A DNA stretch of 64,000 nt from Staphylococcus pettenkoferi (GCF_026659735.1 NZ_JANSKK010000017.1:62001-126000), one strand, 5' to 3'. Numbered from the stretch's first letter, positions 55,051 through 63,361 are shown. Notes: generated by a model not told the origin, from the sequence alone. A program made the numbers and translations.

Positions 55051-55995
55051 TTAATCCCCCTCTATTATTTGACTTGTATTCAATGAATTTCTCATTTGTC
55101 TAGTCCACGCTTCTATTTCTTCGACTACATCAAACATCATGTTTTTAGTTCGATCTGACGCTCTTGCAATAGCTGCTTCTCTATAAGGTGTATGTGCAAC
55201 TTTATTTAAAAACTCATTTGCGTCATCTCTTAATGAAAGTAAATTAGTTTCTACTTGAAATCTGATAGAAGCGATTTGTTCTTCTTCGGTTAAATTAGAA
55301 TCTCTTTCATATTTATTAGTTTCTGGTTGTTGCTCACGTTCTTTAAATCGACGTTTTAAATCAGATAATTCTTTTTCTCGTTGTTCAAGTAATTTTTTAT
55401 CGTTTTTAAGATTTTCAAGTTGCTTGTTAATTCGATCTGGTACAACCTCTTTAACAATTTCTTTTTCTACAACCTCAGCCTCTCTACTCTCTGCATCTTC
55501 TAGTTGTTTCTTAGCAATCTCTTCTGAGCGTTGTGCTTGTTCTACTTGTGATTGGAGTTGGGCGTTTTGTTGTTCTAAAGTTTTATTACGTTTTTTATAA
55601 TCTTCCAATTCGCGCGTTGTAGCTTCTTCTAATGACTTGTGTCCATTTGGTGTATCAATACCATGCTCCATAATGTGATTACGTTGTTCTTTTGGCAAAG
55701 TAGCTAATTGATGTGATTTATGTTTGCCATATGAAGCGAGCGCTCGCTCGTACTCCTCTCCGAAATTTTCAGCATCTTGTAAACGTTCGTTAATAGTACG
55801 TTTTGAATAATTGAAGTTATTCAATGTATAATTATCGAATGTTTCAAAACCTAATTCCTTGTACAGCTTTTCATCACGAATTGTTTTAACTTCCATCAAA
55901 AACTTGTATCCATACTGTTCAGAAATTTTGTAGAAACCAACAGCTCGTTCATGTATTTCTTGCGCTTTAAGTTCCAAAGACAAATTGCTCTCCAA
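55051..55995 (-). CDS. Coiled-coil early protein (DUF3102-like N-terminus)
   Basis: 314 residues. N-terminal ~115: an attendance of helices with FYKISEQYGYKFLMEVKTIRDEKLYKELGFETFDNYTLNNFNYSKRTINERL, in the style of DUF3102/KorB-like proteins. A long coiled coil follows (about 125-235), then a helical C-terminus. Probably DNA-binding and oligomeric; exact role unknown. Confidence 0.75.
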   Translation of the reverse strand: MESNLSLELKAQEIHERAVGFYKISEQYGYKFLMEVKTIRDEKLYKELGFETFDNYTLNNFNYSKRTINERLQDAENFGEEYERALASYGKHKSHQLATLPKEQRNHIMEHGIDTPNGHKSLEEATTRELEDYKKRNKTLEQQNAQLQSQVEQAQRSEEIAKKQLEDAESREAEVVEKEIVKEVVPDRINKQLENLKNDKKLLEQREKELSDLKRRFKEREQQPETNKYERDSNLTEEEQIASIRFQVETNLLSLRDDANEFLNKVAHTPYREAAIARASDRTKNMMFDVVEEIEAWTRQMRNSLNTSQIIEGD

Positions 55996-56495
55996 AACGT
56001 TCCACCACCTTGTTTTCTCTAATTCTTTCTAAAAGCATTTGCTCTACCTGTTTATTGGTATATCGGACAGTCTTAATGCCAAACTCTAATTCAAGGATTA
56101 AGTCTCTTTTTTTTATCTTTTAATTTTTGTAATTCTGTTTTATGACTGTTTCCGTCTATTTCGTATATTTTATTTTCTTCCTCCCAATAAAAGTCAGCTG
56201 TGTATTTAAGAACACCATATTTTGTATAAGCACCTTTACCTAGACCGAATACCATTTGTGACTTTAAAAACGGATATAAGTTCTTGAATATTTTTTCGTG
56301 CTTGGTATTTTTCCAAATAGGTTTTTCTTTTTTCGTTCCAAAAAAATTACCAAAAATATCTTCGAAACCTTTTAATCTTCTAGGGTCAGCTTCATACATA
56401 TAAAAAGAAAATATTTCTAATTCCTCGTGTGATAGAAAATCTTTATAATCCAAATAATTTGAATTGATAATTTCATTACCTATTACTTCACTCAA
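55967..56495 (-). pseudogene. Frameshifted PD-(D/E)xK-like nuclease
   Basis: Frame 1 (56091-56495) reads YTADFYWEEENKIYEIDGNSHKTELQKLKDKKKRLNP and stops. The +1 frame after the A8 run (56107-56114) continues RDLILELEFGIKTVRYTNKQVEQMLLERI to a stop at 55967, overlapping the next gene start. Together they give a ~175-residue protein whose D-x..E-x-DG..H and VRYTNKQV segments resemble Vsr/DUF559-type nucleases. One A too many explains the break; a slipped homopolymer, phase variation or sequencing error are alternatives. Confidence 0.72.
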
Positions 56496-56512
56496 CCTTT
56501 ATCACCTCCTTA

Positions 56513-56722
56513 TTAAGTTGTTTGTGGTTCTTTTTCGAAAAGATATTCAATGTCATACTCTGGAAAATATTCATTTTTAATAAGTAACGCCTCTCCAAAT
56601 TTAAAATCGGAAACGCCATTTATCTTATCTGCTACTGTTTGGTATCTGACTTCTAATAAGTCTGCTAAATCAACCAGAGATACTTTTTTCTCTTTTCTAA
56701 TATCGTTGAAATTCTTCAACAT
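56513..56722 (-). CDS. Cro-like repressor
   Basis: 69 residues from ATG 56722 (TAGGAGGGA upstream). Helix-turn-helix KKVSLVDLADLLEVRYQTVADKINGVSDFKFGEALLI (about 12-48). Divergent from cI across an operator-containing region, and first gene of the early operon, so it is the lytic-side Cro. Confidence 0.88.
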   Translation of the reverse strand: MLKNFNDIRKEKKVSLVDLADLLEVRYQTVADKINGVSDFKFGEALLIKNEYFPEYDIEYLFEKEPQTT

Positions 56723-56736
56723 AGTATCCCTCCTAA

Positions 56737-56887
56737 TACGAATTTTCGTATTTTGAATTATAAATTTTAGCAATCTTGCTGATTGCTTAACTAAAGTATA
56801 TACGAATTTTCGTACTAGGTCAACACTAAAATTCGCATTTTTTATTTTCATTTTTACTTGATATACGATTTTTCGCATGTTATTATA
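56737..56887. promoter_or_regulatory. Genetic switch: divergent promoters and three operators
   Basis: Three 14-bp palindromes TACGAATTTTCGTA (56737-56750 and 56801-56814) and TACGATTTTTCGCA (56864-56877). The minus-strand promoter TTGACC/TATACT (56818-56823, 56795-56800; 17-bp spacer) drives cro and contains the middle operator. The plus-strand promoter TTGATA/TATTAT (56858-56863, 56882-56887; 18-bp spacer) drives cI and contains the third operator, so occupancy decides lysogeny. Confidence 0.88.
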
Positions 56888-56918
56888 TAGGTACAAATTA
56901 GAAATGAGGTAAACGAAA

Positions 56919-57530
56919 ATGACTAAAGAAAAAGATTTAAAACGACTTATGGAATTGAAATCTGGGAGTATAAAAGCTTTTTCAGAAGAAATTGGTTTAG
57001 CTTATACAACTGTTAGATCTATTTTAGAAAGAGGAGTATTTAATGCTAAGGTAGAAAATGTCATCAAAATTTGTAAAGGATTAAATATCAAACCAGAGGA
57101 AATTATGGATATCGAACAACCTCAAATAGAAACCCTACCAGTCAAAAAAATTCCAGTCGTTTCAAAAATATCTGCTGGCTTACCTATCTATAGTGAAGAA
57201 AATTTAATTGATTACATATATTTTGCTACTAAAAATCTTAATTCTGACAAAGAAGAATTTGGTTTGAGAGTGTCTGGCGATAGCATGGATAAAATTTTCC
57301 AAGAAAACGATGTAGTTGTAGTCGAAAAAGATTCTATAGTAGAAAATGGTCAGTTAGGTGTCGTTATGGTTAATGGTTATAACGCTACTGTTAAACGAGT
57401 TAGATATAACAAGAATCAAATTATCTTAATTCCAGAATCAAACAACCCAGAACATTTACCTCAAGTTTACGGAGAAGATGACGAAGTTAAAATAATTGGT
57501 AGAGTTGTAGCAAGTCAAAAACTATTTTAA
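56919..57530 (+). CDS. CI/LexA-type phage repressor
   Basis: 203 residues. N-terminal HTH (GSIKAFSEEIGLAYTTVRSILERGV, about 16-40) and a C-terminal S24 peptidase domain. The cleavage site Ala86-Gly87 (KISAGLP), Ser122 (SGDSMDK) and Lys159 (ATVKR) of RecA-stimulated self-cleavage are all present, so induction by the SOS response is expected. It faces cro across the operators. Confidence 0.94.
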   Translation: MTKEKDLKRLMELKSGSIKAFSEEIGLAYTTVRSILERGVFNAKVENVIKICKGLNIKPEEIMDIEQPQIETLPVKKIPVVSKISAGLPIYSEENLIDYIYFATKNLNSDKEEFGLRVSGDSMDKIFQENDVVVVEKDSIVENGQLGVVMVNGYNATVKRVRYNKNQIILIPESNNPEHLPQVYGEDDEVKIIGRVVASQKLF

Positions 57531-57531
57531 T

Positions 57532-57550
57532 AAGCGCCCAAGCGGCGCTT
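57532..57550 (+). terminator. Terminator after cI
   Basis: Stem AAGCGCC / GGCGCTT with a following T-rich tract, separating cI from the lipoprotein genes. Confidence 0.75.
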
Positions 57551-57582
57551 TAATATAATTTTATTTAAAGGAGAAATGTAGA

Positions 57583-58146
57583 ATGAAAAAAGTCTTATTT
57601 ATTTTATTATCTTGTTTCTTAGTTTTAGCGGCATGTAGTAACAACAATAGCAATTCGAAAAAGTCGACTTCCGTTGATGAAAACAAAGTACAATTCACTA
57701 ATGATACTTTAGTTCTTGATCAAGCTGTTTTAAAAATAAAAGACACATTTTTAGTTAACGATAAGGATTCGGATAACGGAAAGAAATTATTAGCATTTAA
57801 ATACGAGGTTAAAAGTAAAGACGGAGATGAACAAATAACGCCAATGAATGTTTGGATTGCGTCAATGGAGGCCGTTCAAGATAGCGAAAATACCGAAAGT
57901 AAACTTGAAGTTGGTCCAACGCCTAATACTGGTAAATTCGAAGAATGGGACAAACACAACAGCGATGTGATTAAGAAAGGTAGAACTGCTAAAGGTATTA
58001 TCACTTATGAGTTAGAAAATGATAAGCAAGTAACGCTGAAAGCTACTAAAGGAACAGAAGGCAAAAAACTTGGCAGTAAGAAAATAGATGTCAGTAAATT
58101 AAAAACTGTAGATTATTCAGCTGTTGAAGATATTACAAACAATTAA
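57583..58146 (+). CDS. Prophage lipoprotein with DUF5067-like domain
   Basis: 187 residues. Signal peptide with lipobox VLAACS (Cys18), short Asn/Ser/Lys linker, then a beta-rich domain (VLDQAVLKIKDTFLVND..., KKLLAFKYEVKSKDGDEQITPMNVWIASM, about 45-185) of the DUF5067 type found on staphylococcal lipoproteins. Expressed from the lysogeny side, so likely made in the lysogen; candidate superinfection exclusion or lysogenic-conversion factor. Confidence 0.85.
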   Translation: MKKVLFILLSCFLVLAACSNNNSNSKKSTSVDENKVQFTNDTLVLDQAVLKIKDTFLVNDKDSDNGKKLLAFKYEVKSKDGDEQITPMNVWIASMEAVQDSENTESKLEVGPTPNTGKFEEWDKHNSDVIKKGRTAKGIITYELENDKQVTLKATKGTEGKKLGSKKIDVSKLKTVDYSAVEDITNN

Positions 58147-58169
58147 ATATAACAAAGGGGAAATGTAAA

Positions 58170-58829
58170 ATGAAAAAAGTTTTATTTTTAATATTTGCAA
58201 GCTTATTAGTATTAGGTGCATGTGGACAAAACGGGGATAACTCGAATAAAGATGATAATAAGAAGTCTGAAAGCAAATCAGATAAGAAATCTAACGATCC
58301 AAAGAATAAAGATAAAGTAAAATCTACAAATAAAGAAAATCTAAATAGCCAGAAACAATCCTCTTCAGAAAAGAACAACCAAAATATAGATTTATCTAAT
58401 ATACAAGACAGAAACACTTTAGAGTCAATTATATATGGCAATTACACTGAAGAGCAAAAAGTACAAGCATACAAAAGCGCAGTTGCTAACGGTGTAATAC
58501 CACAAGGTAACGTCATGCAAGGGCCCGCAACTAAAGCATATGAAAGTTCTCTAAGGGTAGAAAGTGGACAAGAAAAGTCAGTATATGATAATTATAGTTC
58601 TTCTAAATCTTCTTCAGGTACAGACGCAGGGATGATAGATTACGATGAAGTAGATAAACAATTAGAAGAAGCTAACAAAGCATCACAATCTCAAAATAAT
58701 GAGCCTGATGAATGGGTTAAAGGTCAAGAAGAATGGGCAAATGCTAACCAATCACAAAAAGAAGAAATGCGAAAACAAGACGCAGAAAAATATGGTTATG
58801 AATATGACCCTAAAAATTACGAGGAATAA
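58170..58829 (+). CDS. Prophage lipoprotein 2
   Basis: 219 residues. Lipobox VLGACG (Cys18), a Lys/Ser/Asn-rich linker (about 20-70), and a C-terminal region with IQDRNTLESIIYGNYTEEQKVQAYKSAV (about 76-103) and NEPDEWVKGQEEWANANQ near the end. The last motif resembles the end of the host lipoprotein at 13973-14494. GGGGAAATG upstream. Function unknown. Confidence 0.82.
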   Translation: MKKVLFLIFASLLVLGACGQNGDNSNKDDNKKSESKSDKKSNDPKNKDKVKSTNKENLNSQKQSSSEKNNQNIDLSNIQDRNTLESIIYGNYTEEQKVQAYKSAVANGVIPQGNVMQGPATKAYESSLRVESGQEKSVYDNYSSSKSSSGTDAGMIDYDEVDKQLEEANKASQSQNNEPDEWVKGQEEWANANQSQKEEMRKQDAEKYGYEYDPKNYEE

Positions 58830-58923
58830 CAATTCACCCTTTTTTCACTACGGCGAATACTCTATTACGTTTGAGCCGTTGAGGATGTTTAAATATAAAA
58901 ATAAAGAATAAGGAGAATGTAAA

Positions 58924-59541
58924 ATGAAGAAGTTTTTAGTTTTGATTTTATCAAGTTTTTTAGTATTGGCAGCGTGTGGGCAAGAAGAACATAAAGATAA
59001 GGATAATAAGACGGAAACAAATAAGAAAGCAGAAAAGAAAGATAAACAAAAGAAAGCTGATAACAAGAAAGAAAAGAATGAGGAAAAATCTGCTACAGAA
59101 AAATCTACAAATCAAAACGAAACAGATAATAATCAATCCCAAAACTCACAGCCACAATCTCCTCAACAAAATCAAGAACAAACAAGTAACCAACAAACAA
59201 GTAACCAACAAACAAGTAACCAACAAACAAGTAACCAACAAACAAGCAATCAACAATCAAATCATTATTTAACTAAAAGTCAAATGCAACATAGACTAAA
59301 AAGTGGTCAAAGCGTAGATGGTATGGTTGATACAGATGGCGATACTTGGTACCAAGCACCTGGTAACGGAGATGTGGTAGGCTACACTAAACCTGATGGC
59401 ACAGTTTGTACTGTCGGAGGATGTAGGACACCCGAGGAGCTACAGCCACAACAAGATAAATCCAATAATGAAGAGTCTGAAGGTCATGAAGAAAAACAGA
59501 GAAGTGATTCTCAAGACAATAACCCCGATCAAAAGCAATAG
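58924..59541 (+). CDS. Prophage lipoprotein 3 with QTSNQ repeats
   Basis: 205 residues. Lipobox VLAACG (Cys18), a Lys-rich linker, five QQTSN repeats (about 85-109), then a small domain LTKSQMQHRLKSGQSVDGMVDTDGDTWYQAPGNGDVVGYTKPDGTVCTVGGCRTPEE (about 118-175) with two Cys residues that may form a disulfide. The tail is Asp/Ser/Gln-rich. Function unknown; same expression context as the two preceding lipoproteins. Confidence 0.82.
   Translation: MKKFLVLILSSFLVLAACGQEEHKDKDNKTETNKKAEKKDKQKKADNKKEKNEEKSATEKSTNQNETDNNQSQNSQPQSPQQNQEQTSNQQTSNQQTSNQQTSNQQTSNQQSNHYLTKSQMQHRLKSGQSVDGMVDTDGDTWYQAPGNGDVVGYTKPDGTVCTVGGCRTPEELQPQQDKSNNEESEGHEEKQRSDSQDNNPDQKQ
59176..59250 (+). repeat. 15-bp tandem repeat in lipoprotein 3
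   Basis: Five copies of CAACAAACAAGTAAC, first and last slightly degenerate. Being a multiple of three, copy-number change alters protein length by five residues without breaking the frame. Confidence 0.9.
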
Positions 59542-59591
59542 AACTCCTCATCTACCGAAAAACAATCAGTTAATGAAAGTGAGAAAACACC

Positions 59592-59630
59592 AATAAGGGG
59601 AGTCGTTGTCGCTTCCCTTTATTATTTTTT
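59592..59630 (+). terminator. Terminator between lipoproteins and integrase
   Basis: Stem AATAAGGGGAG / CTTCCCTTTATT followed by ATTTTTTT. It separates lipoprotein transcription from int. Confidence 0.85.
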
Positions 59631-59655
59631 TATCTTTTTTAAGGGGGGGGACAGT

Positions 59656-60693
59656 ATGCGAACACGTTGTTATGATGGTAAAAAATGGCAATACGAATTC
59701 AAATACGAAGGGAAACGTTATCGTAAGAAAGGCTTTAGAACGAAACGTGAGGCAAATTCAGCAGGTCTAGACAAGTTGAATGAATTACGTCAAGGATATA
59801 ACTTTGATAGTTCATTGACATTAAAAGACTATTTTAGAAATTGGTGTGAGACTTACAAAGAACCTGTAGTTACACCTACTACTTATCGGCATTATAAATT
59901 CACCTTACAACATTTAGAAAATCATAAAATAGGGAGTATGAAACTTACAGAGCTAAATAGACAAGTGTATCAAAAGTTTATTAACGACTTTTCTGATAGT
60001 CATGCTAAAGAGACTATACGCAAAACAAATGGTGCAATTCGCTCCTCATTAAATGATGCTATATACGATGGACTGATTAGCAAAAACCCTACTTATAAAG
60101 TGAATTACAAAGCGGGTAAAGAAACAAAAAAAGAAAGTGAAAAATACGTCACTATTAATGAATATGAAACTCTTAAAGAACACTTTAAAAACTCTAATTC
60201 ACGTGCAGGATTGGCTTTGTATATTATGATTTGCACAGGTTGTCGTATTAGTGGAGTTAAGTATATGAAAGTACAATATATAGATCAAATTAAAAATCAA
60301 ATATACATTGACGAACATAAAACAGATTCATCTCCTAGATATGTTACTGTTGCTAAAAAAGATATGCAACATATAGTTAGCGCTATTGATGATATGATTA
60401 TTAGCTATGATGGTTATATATTTAAAAACGGTGGCATAATCCTAACATCAAACGCTATTAATAAAGCTTTAAAAAAAGCTTGCATTAAATTAGGTATTAC
60501 ACCGATAACTTCACATGCTATACGACATACTCATTGCTCTTATTTACTAGCGAAAGGTATATCTATTTATTACATTTCCAAGCGATTAGGACATAAAAAT
60601 ATATCAATAACTACCTCAATATACTCACATCTTTTAGAAGAGAAATTTATCGAAGAAGATAATAAAGCGGTAGAAGCATTAAGTGAAATGTGA
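59656..60693 (+). CDS. int: Tyrosine site-specific integrase
   Basis: 345 residues. An N-terminal arm-binding/AP2-like region (MRTRCYDGKKWQYEFKYEGKRYRKKG), SAM-like core-binding domain (about 55-145) and a catalytic domain with Arg197 (TGCRIS), His287-x-x-Arg290 (SHAIRHTH), His313 (LGHKN) and nucleophile Tyr323 (TSIYSHL). Ends one base before an arm-type site, about 60 bp from attR. A run of eight G residues forms its ribosome binding site, 59643-59650. Confidence 0.96.
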   Translation: MRTRCYDGKKWQYEFKYEGKRYRKKGFRTKREANSAGLDKLNELRQGYNFDSSLTLKDYFRNWCETYKEPVVTPTTYRHYKFTLQHLENHKIGSMKLTELNRQVYQKFINDFSDSHAKETIRKTNGAIRSSLNDAIYDGLISKNPTYKVNYKAGKETKKESEKYVTINEYETLKEHFKNSNSRAGLALYIMICTGCRISGVKYMKVQYIDQIKNQIYIDEHKTDSSPRYVTVAKKDMQHIVSAIDDMIISYDGYIFKNGGIILTSNAINKALKKACIKLGITPITSHAIRHTHCSYLLAKGISIYYISKRLGHKNISITTSIYSHLLEEKFIEEDNKAVEALSEM

Positions 60694-60715
60694 TTTTTAG
60701 GGACCCGTTAGGGAC
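60694..60715 (+). repeat. Integrase arm-type sites, right arm
   Basis: TTTTTAGGGAC at 60694-60704 followed at once by CCGTTAGGGAC, an 8-of-11 match to the same unit. The pair starts immediately after the int stop and has the same 11-bp period as the pair near attL. Confidence 0.7.
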
Positions 60716-60753
60716 TTCGACCCTTATGAAATCCCGTGTTATAAGGTGTTTAA

Positions 60754-60768
60754 ATTCCCTTCGAGGAG
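60754..60768 (+). other. attR: attR core site
   Basis: Exact copy of ATTCCCTTCGAGGAG, preceded by phage DNA and followed by host DNA starting GTAAATTTAC. Confidence 0.93.
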
Positions 60769-60783
60769 GTAAATTTACACTAT

Positions 60784-60829
60784 AAAGCCGACGTCATCAG
60801 TTCTTATGATACTGTTGATGTCGGTTTTT
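60784..60829 (+). terminator. Displaced host terminator of tRNA-Arg
   Basis: Imperfect stem AAGCCGACGTCATCAGT / ACTGTTGATGTCGGTTTTT, just outside attR on the host side. Before integration it would have lain directly behind tRNA-Arg. The rest of the 60830-61006 interval holds only AT-rich sequence ahead of the lipoprotein gene. Confidence 0.8.
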
Positions 60830-61006
60830 GTTTGTGTAAAATTGAGTTTCATGACTTCCTAGTAAATCTATAGGTAGCTGTTCATGTTGGTTAAATCCCA
60901 TTCGGCCCACTTAATCTTTATACCCTCATTCTCAACCACTAAATATTAATGCTAAAATATAATTAAAAGAACTATTAAAAATAATATTTGAGGAGGATGT
61001 ATTAAA

Positions 61007-62008
61007 ATGCGAAAGATATTGGCATTAACCCTATCTGGTATAGTTGTATTAGGAGCTTGTGGCGGAAATGATGATGATAAAACTTCTTCCCAAAATAATT
61101 CAAATAAAAAAGAAAAGCAGTCGGATAAAAAAGAGAGTAATAATGATAGTGAAAAGAATAACGCTCAAAGCAATAATACTGCTCAAAATACTCAACAAAA
61201 GCTCACTAAACAACAAGCAATCAAAGCTGTTAAAGACAATGTATTAGATGGTGCTGGAGGTGGACCAGGATCTCAAATTTTTGATATGAAAGTTATAAAA
61301 GAAACTGATGATAATTATCATGTCGAATTTAAATCCGGTAGCGAAAATCATGGTGTGGTCAAGCAAGTGATGATTATTGATAAATACACAGGACAAAGAA
61401 CGGGATACTATCAAACCGATAAAGGTACGAATAAAATGAAAGAAGTCGAAGCGCTCCAAATAGCGAAAAATCATTTTAACGGAGGAGTAATTCGACCAGG
61501 AGAAATAGATTTTAATTCTTTCCAACTTGAAGGTGCTAAATCGAACAATAAATATTACTTTGTTCGTTATAATGTTACGCGTCTGTCTGAACCTATACCT
61601 TTTGAATTGAAAATTGATAAGGATAAAAAGAAAGTTGTGGATAGCAAATCTTTAGGCACGAAAAAACAAATGGAAGAGTTAGACAAAGTGAGCGAAGAAG
61701 ATGAGAGAAAAGATCAAGAAGCAAAAGAACAACGTGTTCCATCGTTACCTAATAATCAAGATAAACAGAGTAACTCTGAAAACAACTCTAAAAAAAGCTC
61801 CAGTGACAACAAAAATGCGGATGATAATAATCAAAACGAAAATCAAAAACAACATAATACCTCAAATAAAGACGACACTAAGCAAGAACAAAATGAATCT
61901 AGCCAAAATGACCAAGATAAATCCACACAAGACAACACGAACCCAAAAGAACCACCACAAAGTGATGACAATCAAGACACTGAATCCGATGAAGACAAGA
62001 ATAATTAA
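61007..62008 (+). CDS. PepSY-like lipoprotein
   Basis: 333 residues. Signal peptide with lipobox VLGACG (Cys18). After a Lys/Ser/Asn-rich stretch, a PepSY-like domain pair (LTKQQAIKAVKDNVLDGAGGG...YHVEFKSGSENHGVVKQVMIIDKYTGQRTGYY, then VEALQIAKNHFNGG...YFVRYNV; about 65-205). The C-terminal ~110 residues are low-complexity Asp/Asn/Gln/Ser. A GAGGAGG binding site lies upstream. It is a host gene adjacent to attR; the role may be inhibition of a peptidase or binding in the wall (inference). Confidence 0.85.
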   Translation: MRKILALTLSGIVVLGACGGNDDDKTSSQNNSNKKEKQSDKKESNNDSEKNNAQSNNTAQNTQQKLTKQQAIKAVKDNVLDGAGGGPGSQIFDMKVIKETDDNYHVEFKSGSENHGVVKQVMIIDKYTGQRTGYYQTDKGTNKMKEVEALQIAKNHFNGGVIRPGEIDFNSFQLEGAKSNNKYYFVRYNVTRLSEPIPFELKIDKDKKKVVDSKSLGTKKQMEELDKVSEEDERKDQEAKEQRVPSLPNNQDKQSNSENNSKKSSSDNKNADDNNQNENQKQHNTSNKDDTKQEQNESSQNDQDKSTQDNTNPKEPPQSDDNQDTESDEDKNN

Positions 62009-62050
62009 ACCTCAATCATCACGAAACATAACATTCCCTAATACAACACA

Positions 62051-62090
62051 AAGCTACTTCCCCACCCATCATGGAGAAGTAGCTTTTTTT
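62051..62090 (+). terminator. Terminator after PepSY-like lipoprotein
   Basis: Stem AAGCTACTTC / GAAGTAGCTT with T7 on the plus strand, convergent with the epimerase gene. Confidence 0.88.
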
Positions 62091-62144
62091 ACACCATCTA
62101 TTTCATTGTATTAAAACCCATTGCTTTCATTCGACCAACGTCTT

Positions 62145-63041
62145 CTATCCTAATAAATCTTCTAGCGCCACTTTCAAATTCGCATATTTAAAGTTAAAAC
62201 CATGTGCTTGTAATTTATTCGGCAACACTTTTTGAGTATCTAACACAACGGTTGCCATTTGACCCATCACAGCTTTCATCGCAATCGCAGGCACCCAAGT
62301 ATAGTGAGGACGATTCATCACACGACCTAGCGTATAGCCAAACAAGTTCTGACGTTCTGGCATTGGAGCGGTCATATTGAACACGCCTTCTGCACTATCA
62401 TCCTCAATCACATGTAGTGCACCACGCACAAGATCGTCGATGTGAATCCAAGAATACCATTGCCGTCCAGAACCTAGTTTACCGCCCACGAAGTATTTAT
62501 AAGGCATCGTCATGAGTGGCAGTGATCCACCTTGATCAGAAAGGATAATTCCAAAACGACCCATGATGACACGTGTACCTAACGCTTCAAATTTACGTGC
62601 ATGGCGCTCCCATTGATAGACGACGTCAGATAGGAAATCAAACGGTAACGTACGATATTCTTCTGTGTAAGTGTAGTTCGTATCAGGTGGGTAGGCACCT
62701 ACTGCACTCGCGTTAAACAGCACATCAGGGCGTTGTTTGCGATTCGCAAATAGCTCATATAGCGCTTCAGTACTCTTCATACGACTGAGCATGATTGATT
62801 GTTTATTCTCTTTCGTCCAACGTTGCATCAAGCTCGCACCAGCAAGATTAACCACGACATCAATGTCAGGCACTTGTTGCTCCCAGCCATCCTTAGACCA
62901 GTTGATATAGTCTATTTGTGCATCGTGACTCTCTTTATCTTGACGCGTGAGTATCGTAATGTGGTGACCTTGTGCTTTCACACGTTCTACAATCGCTGAA
63001 CCGACCATTCCAGTTCCACCGGTAAATAGGTAACGTTGCAT
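62145..63041 (-). CDS. TIGR01777-family NAD(P)-dependent epimerase
   Basis: 298 residues, SDR-fold protein of the YfcH/TIGR01777 family (formerly called cell-division inhibitor SulA homolog). N-terminal nucleotide motif [13 protein letters not shown], the VVNLAGAS segment, [14 protein letters not shown] active-site region, then a DUF1731-like C-terminus ([18 protein letters not shown]). It lies near clpP in other staphylococci, the intervening DNA here being the prophage. Substrate unknown. Confidence 0.92.
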   Translation of the reverse strand: MQRYLFTGGTGMVGSAIVERVKAQGHHITILTRQDKESHDAQIDYINWSKDGWEQQVPDIDVVVNLAGASLMQRWTKENKQSIMLSRMKSTEALYELFANRKQRPDVLFNASAVGAYPPDTNYTYTEEYRTLPFDFLSDVVYQWERHARKFEALGTRVIMGRFGIILSDQGGSLPLMTMPYKYFVGGKLGSGRQWYSWIHIDDLVRGALHVIEDDSAEGVFNMTAPMPERQNLFGYTLGRVMNRPHYTWVPAIAMKAVMGQMATVVLDTQKVLPNKLQAHGFNFKYANLKVALEDLLG

Positions 63042-63196
63042 AACAACACCTCTTTCATCTTTCTACTCATTATTTTATAATTCCCGTTCTTTATTATGAA
63101 AAACACTTCTGTTGTGTAAGGTAAAAGTCAAATATCAAGTCTATAATTATTATACCCTACAATGTTTATTGAGTAATCGTTATGCGCTCTACCCTG

Positions 63197-63361
63197 TTAA
63201 CCGAATAAATAGTAAGCACTTCCAGCAATAACGAGAATAATTCCTCCTATGACGTACGGCACCCATTTATGATTTGGCGCTTCTTGTTGATCGTGTACTT
63301 TCATCATTTTACGCAAAGACTTACGTTGATCTTGGTCATGTTCTTCGAAAAATAACTTCAA
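63197..63361 (-). CDS. Small membrane protein
   Basis: 54 residues from TTG 63361 with AGGTGAG upstream. Charged N-terminus (KLFFEEHDQDQRKSLRKMMKVHDQQEAP) and one C-terminal helix (WVPYVIGGIILVIAGSAYYLF). No ATG is available, so the start is tentative. Function unknown. Confidence 0.65.
   Translation of the reverse strand: MKLFFEEHDQDQRKSLRKMMKVHDQQEAPNHKWVPYVIGGIILVIAGSAYYLFG

Larger units (their letters stand above)
15646..60768. mobile_element. Complete siphovirus-type prophage in tRNA-Arg
   Basis: 45,123 bp between 15-bp direct repeats ATTCCCTTCGAGGAG, one inside tRNA-Arg. It carries integrase, CI/Cro switch, replication, recombination, terminase, HK97-type head, long non-contractile tail, baseplate and lysis modules in canonical staphylococcal order, with late genes reading towards attL. 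Two group I introns and three HNH-type nucleases of likely homing type reside in it. All essential modules appear open once the introns are spliced, so the element is probably inducible; that is an inference. Confidence 0.96.

Noticed and set aside
56107..56114. Classical -1 programmed frameshift at the A8 run of the nuclease gene
   Set aside because: The -1 frame stops within three codons; the continuation needs +1 (or -2), so an indel is the simpler explanation.
58133..58441. 102-codon minus-strand frame rich in Leu/Phe/Ser under lipoprotein 2
   Set aside because: Complement of the Lys/Ser/Asn-rich lipoprotein linker; no start signal. The same applies to 58848-59066, 58960-59142 and 63558-63869.
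59176..59250. Possible CRISPR-like array
   Set aside because: 15-bp units without spacers inside a coding frame; simple tandem repeat. No CRISPR array or cas gene was found anywhere in the window.
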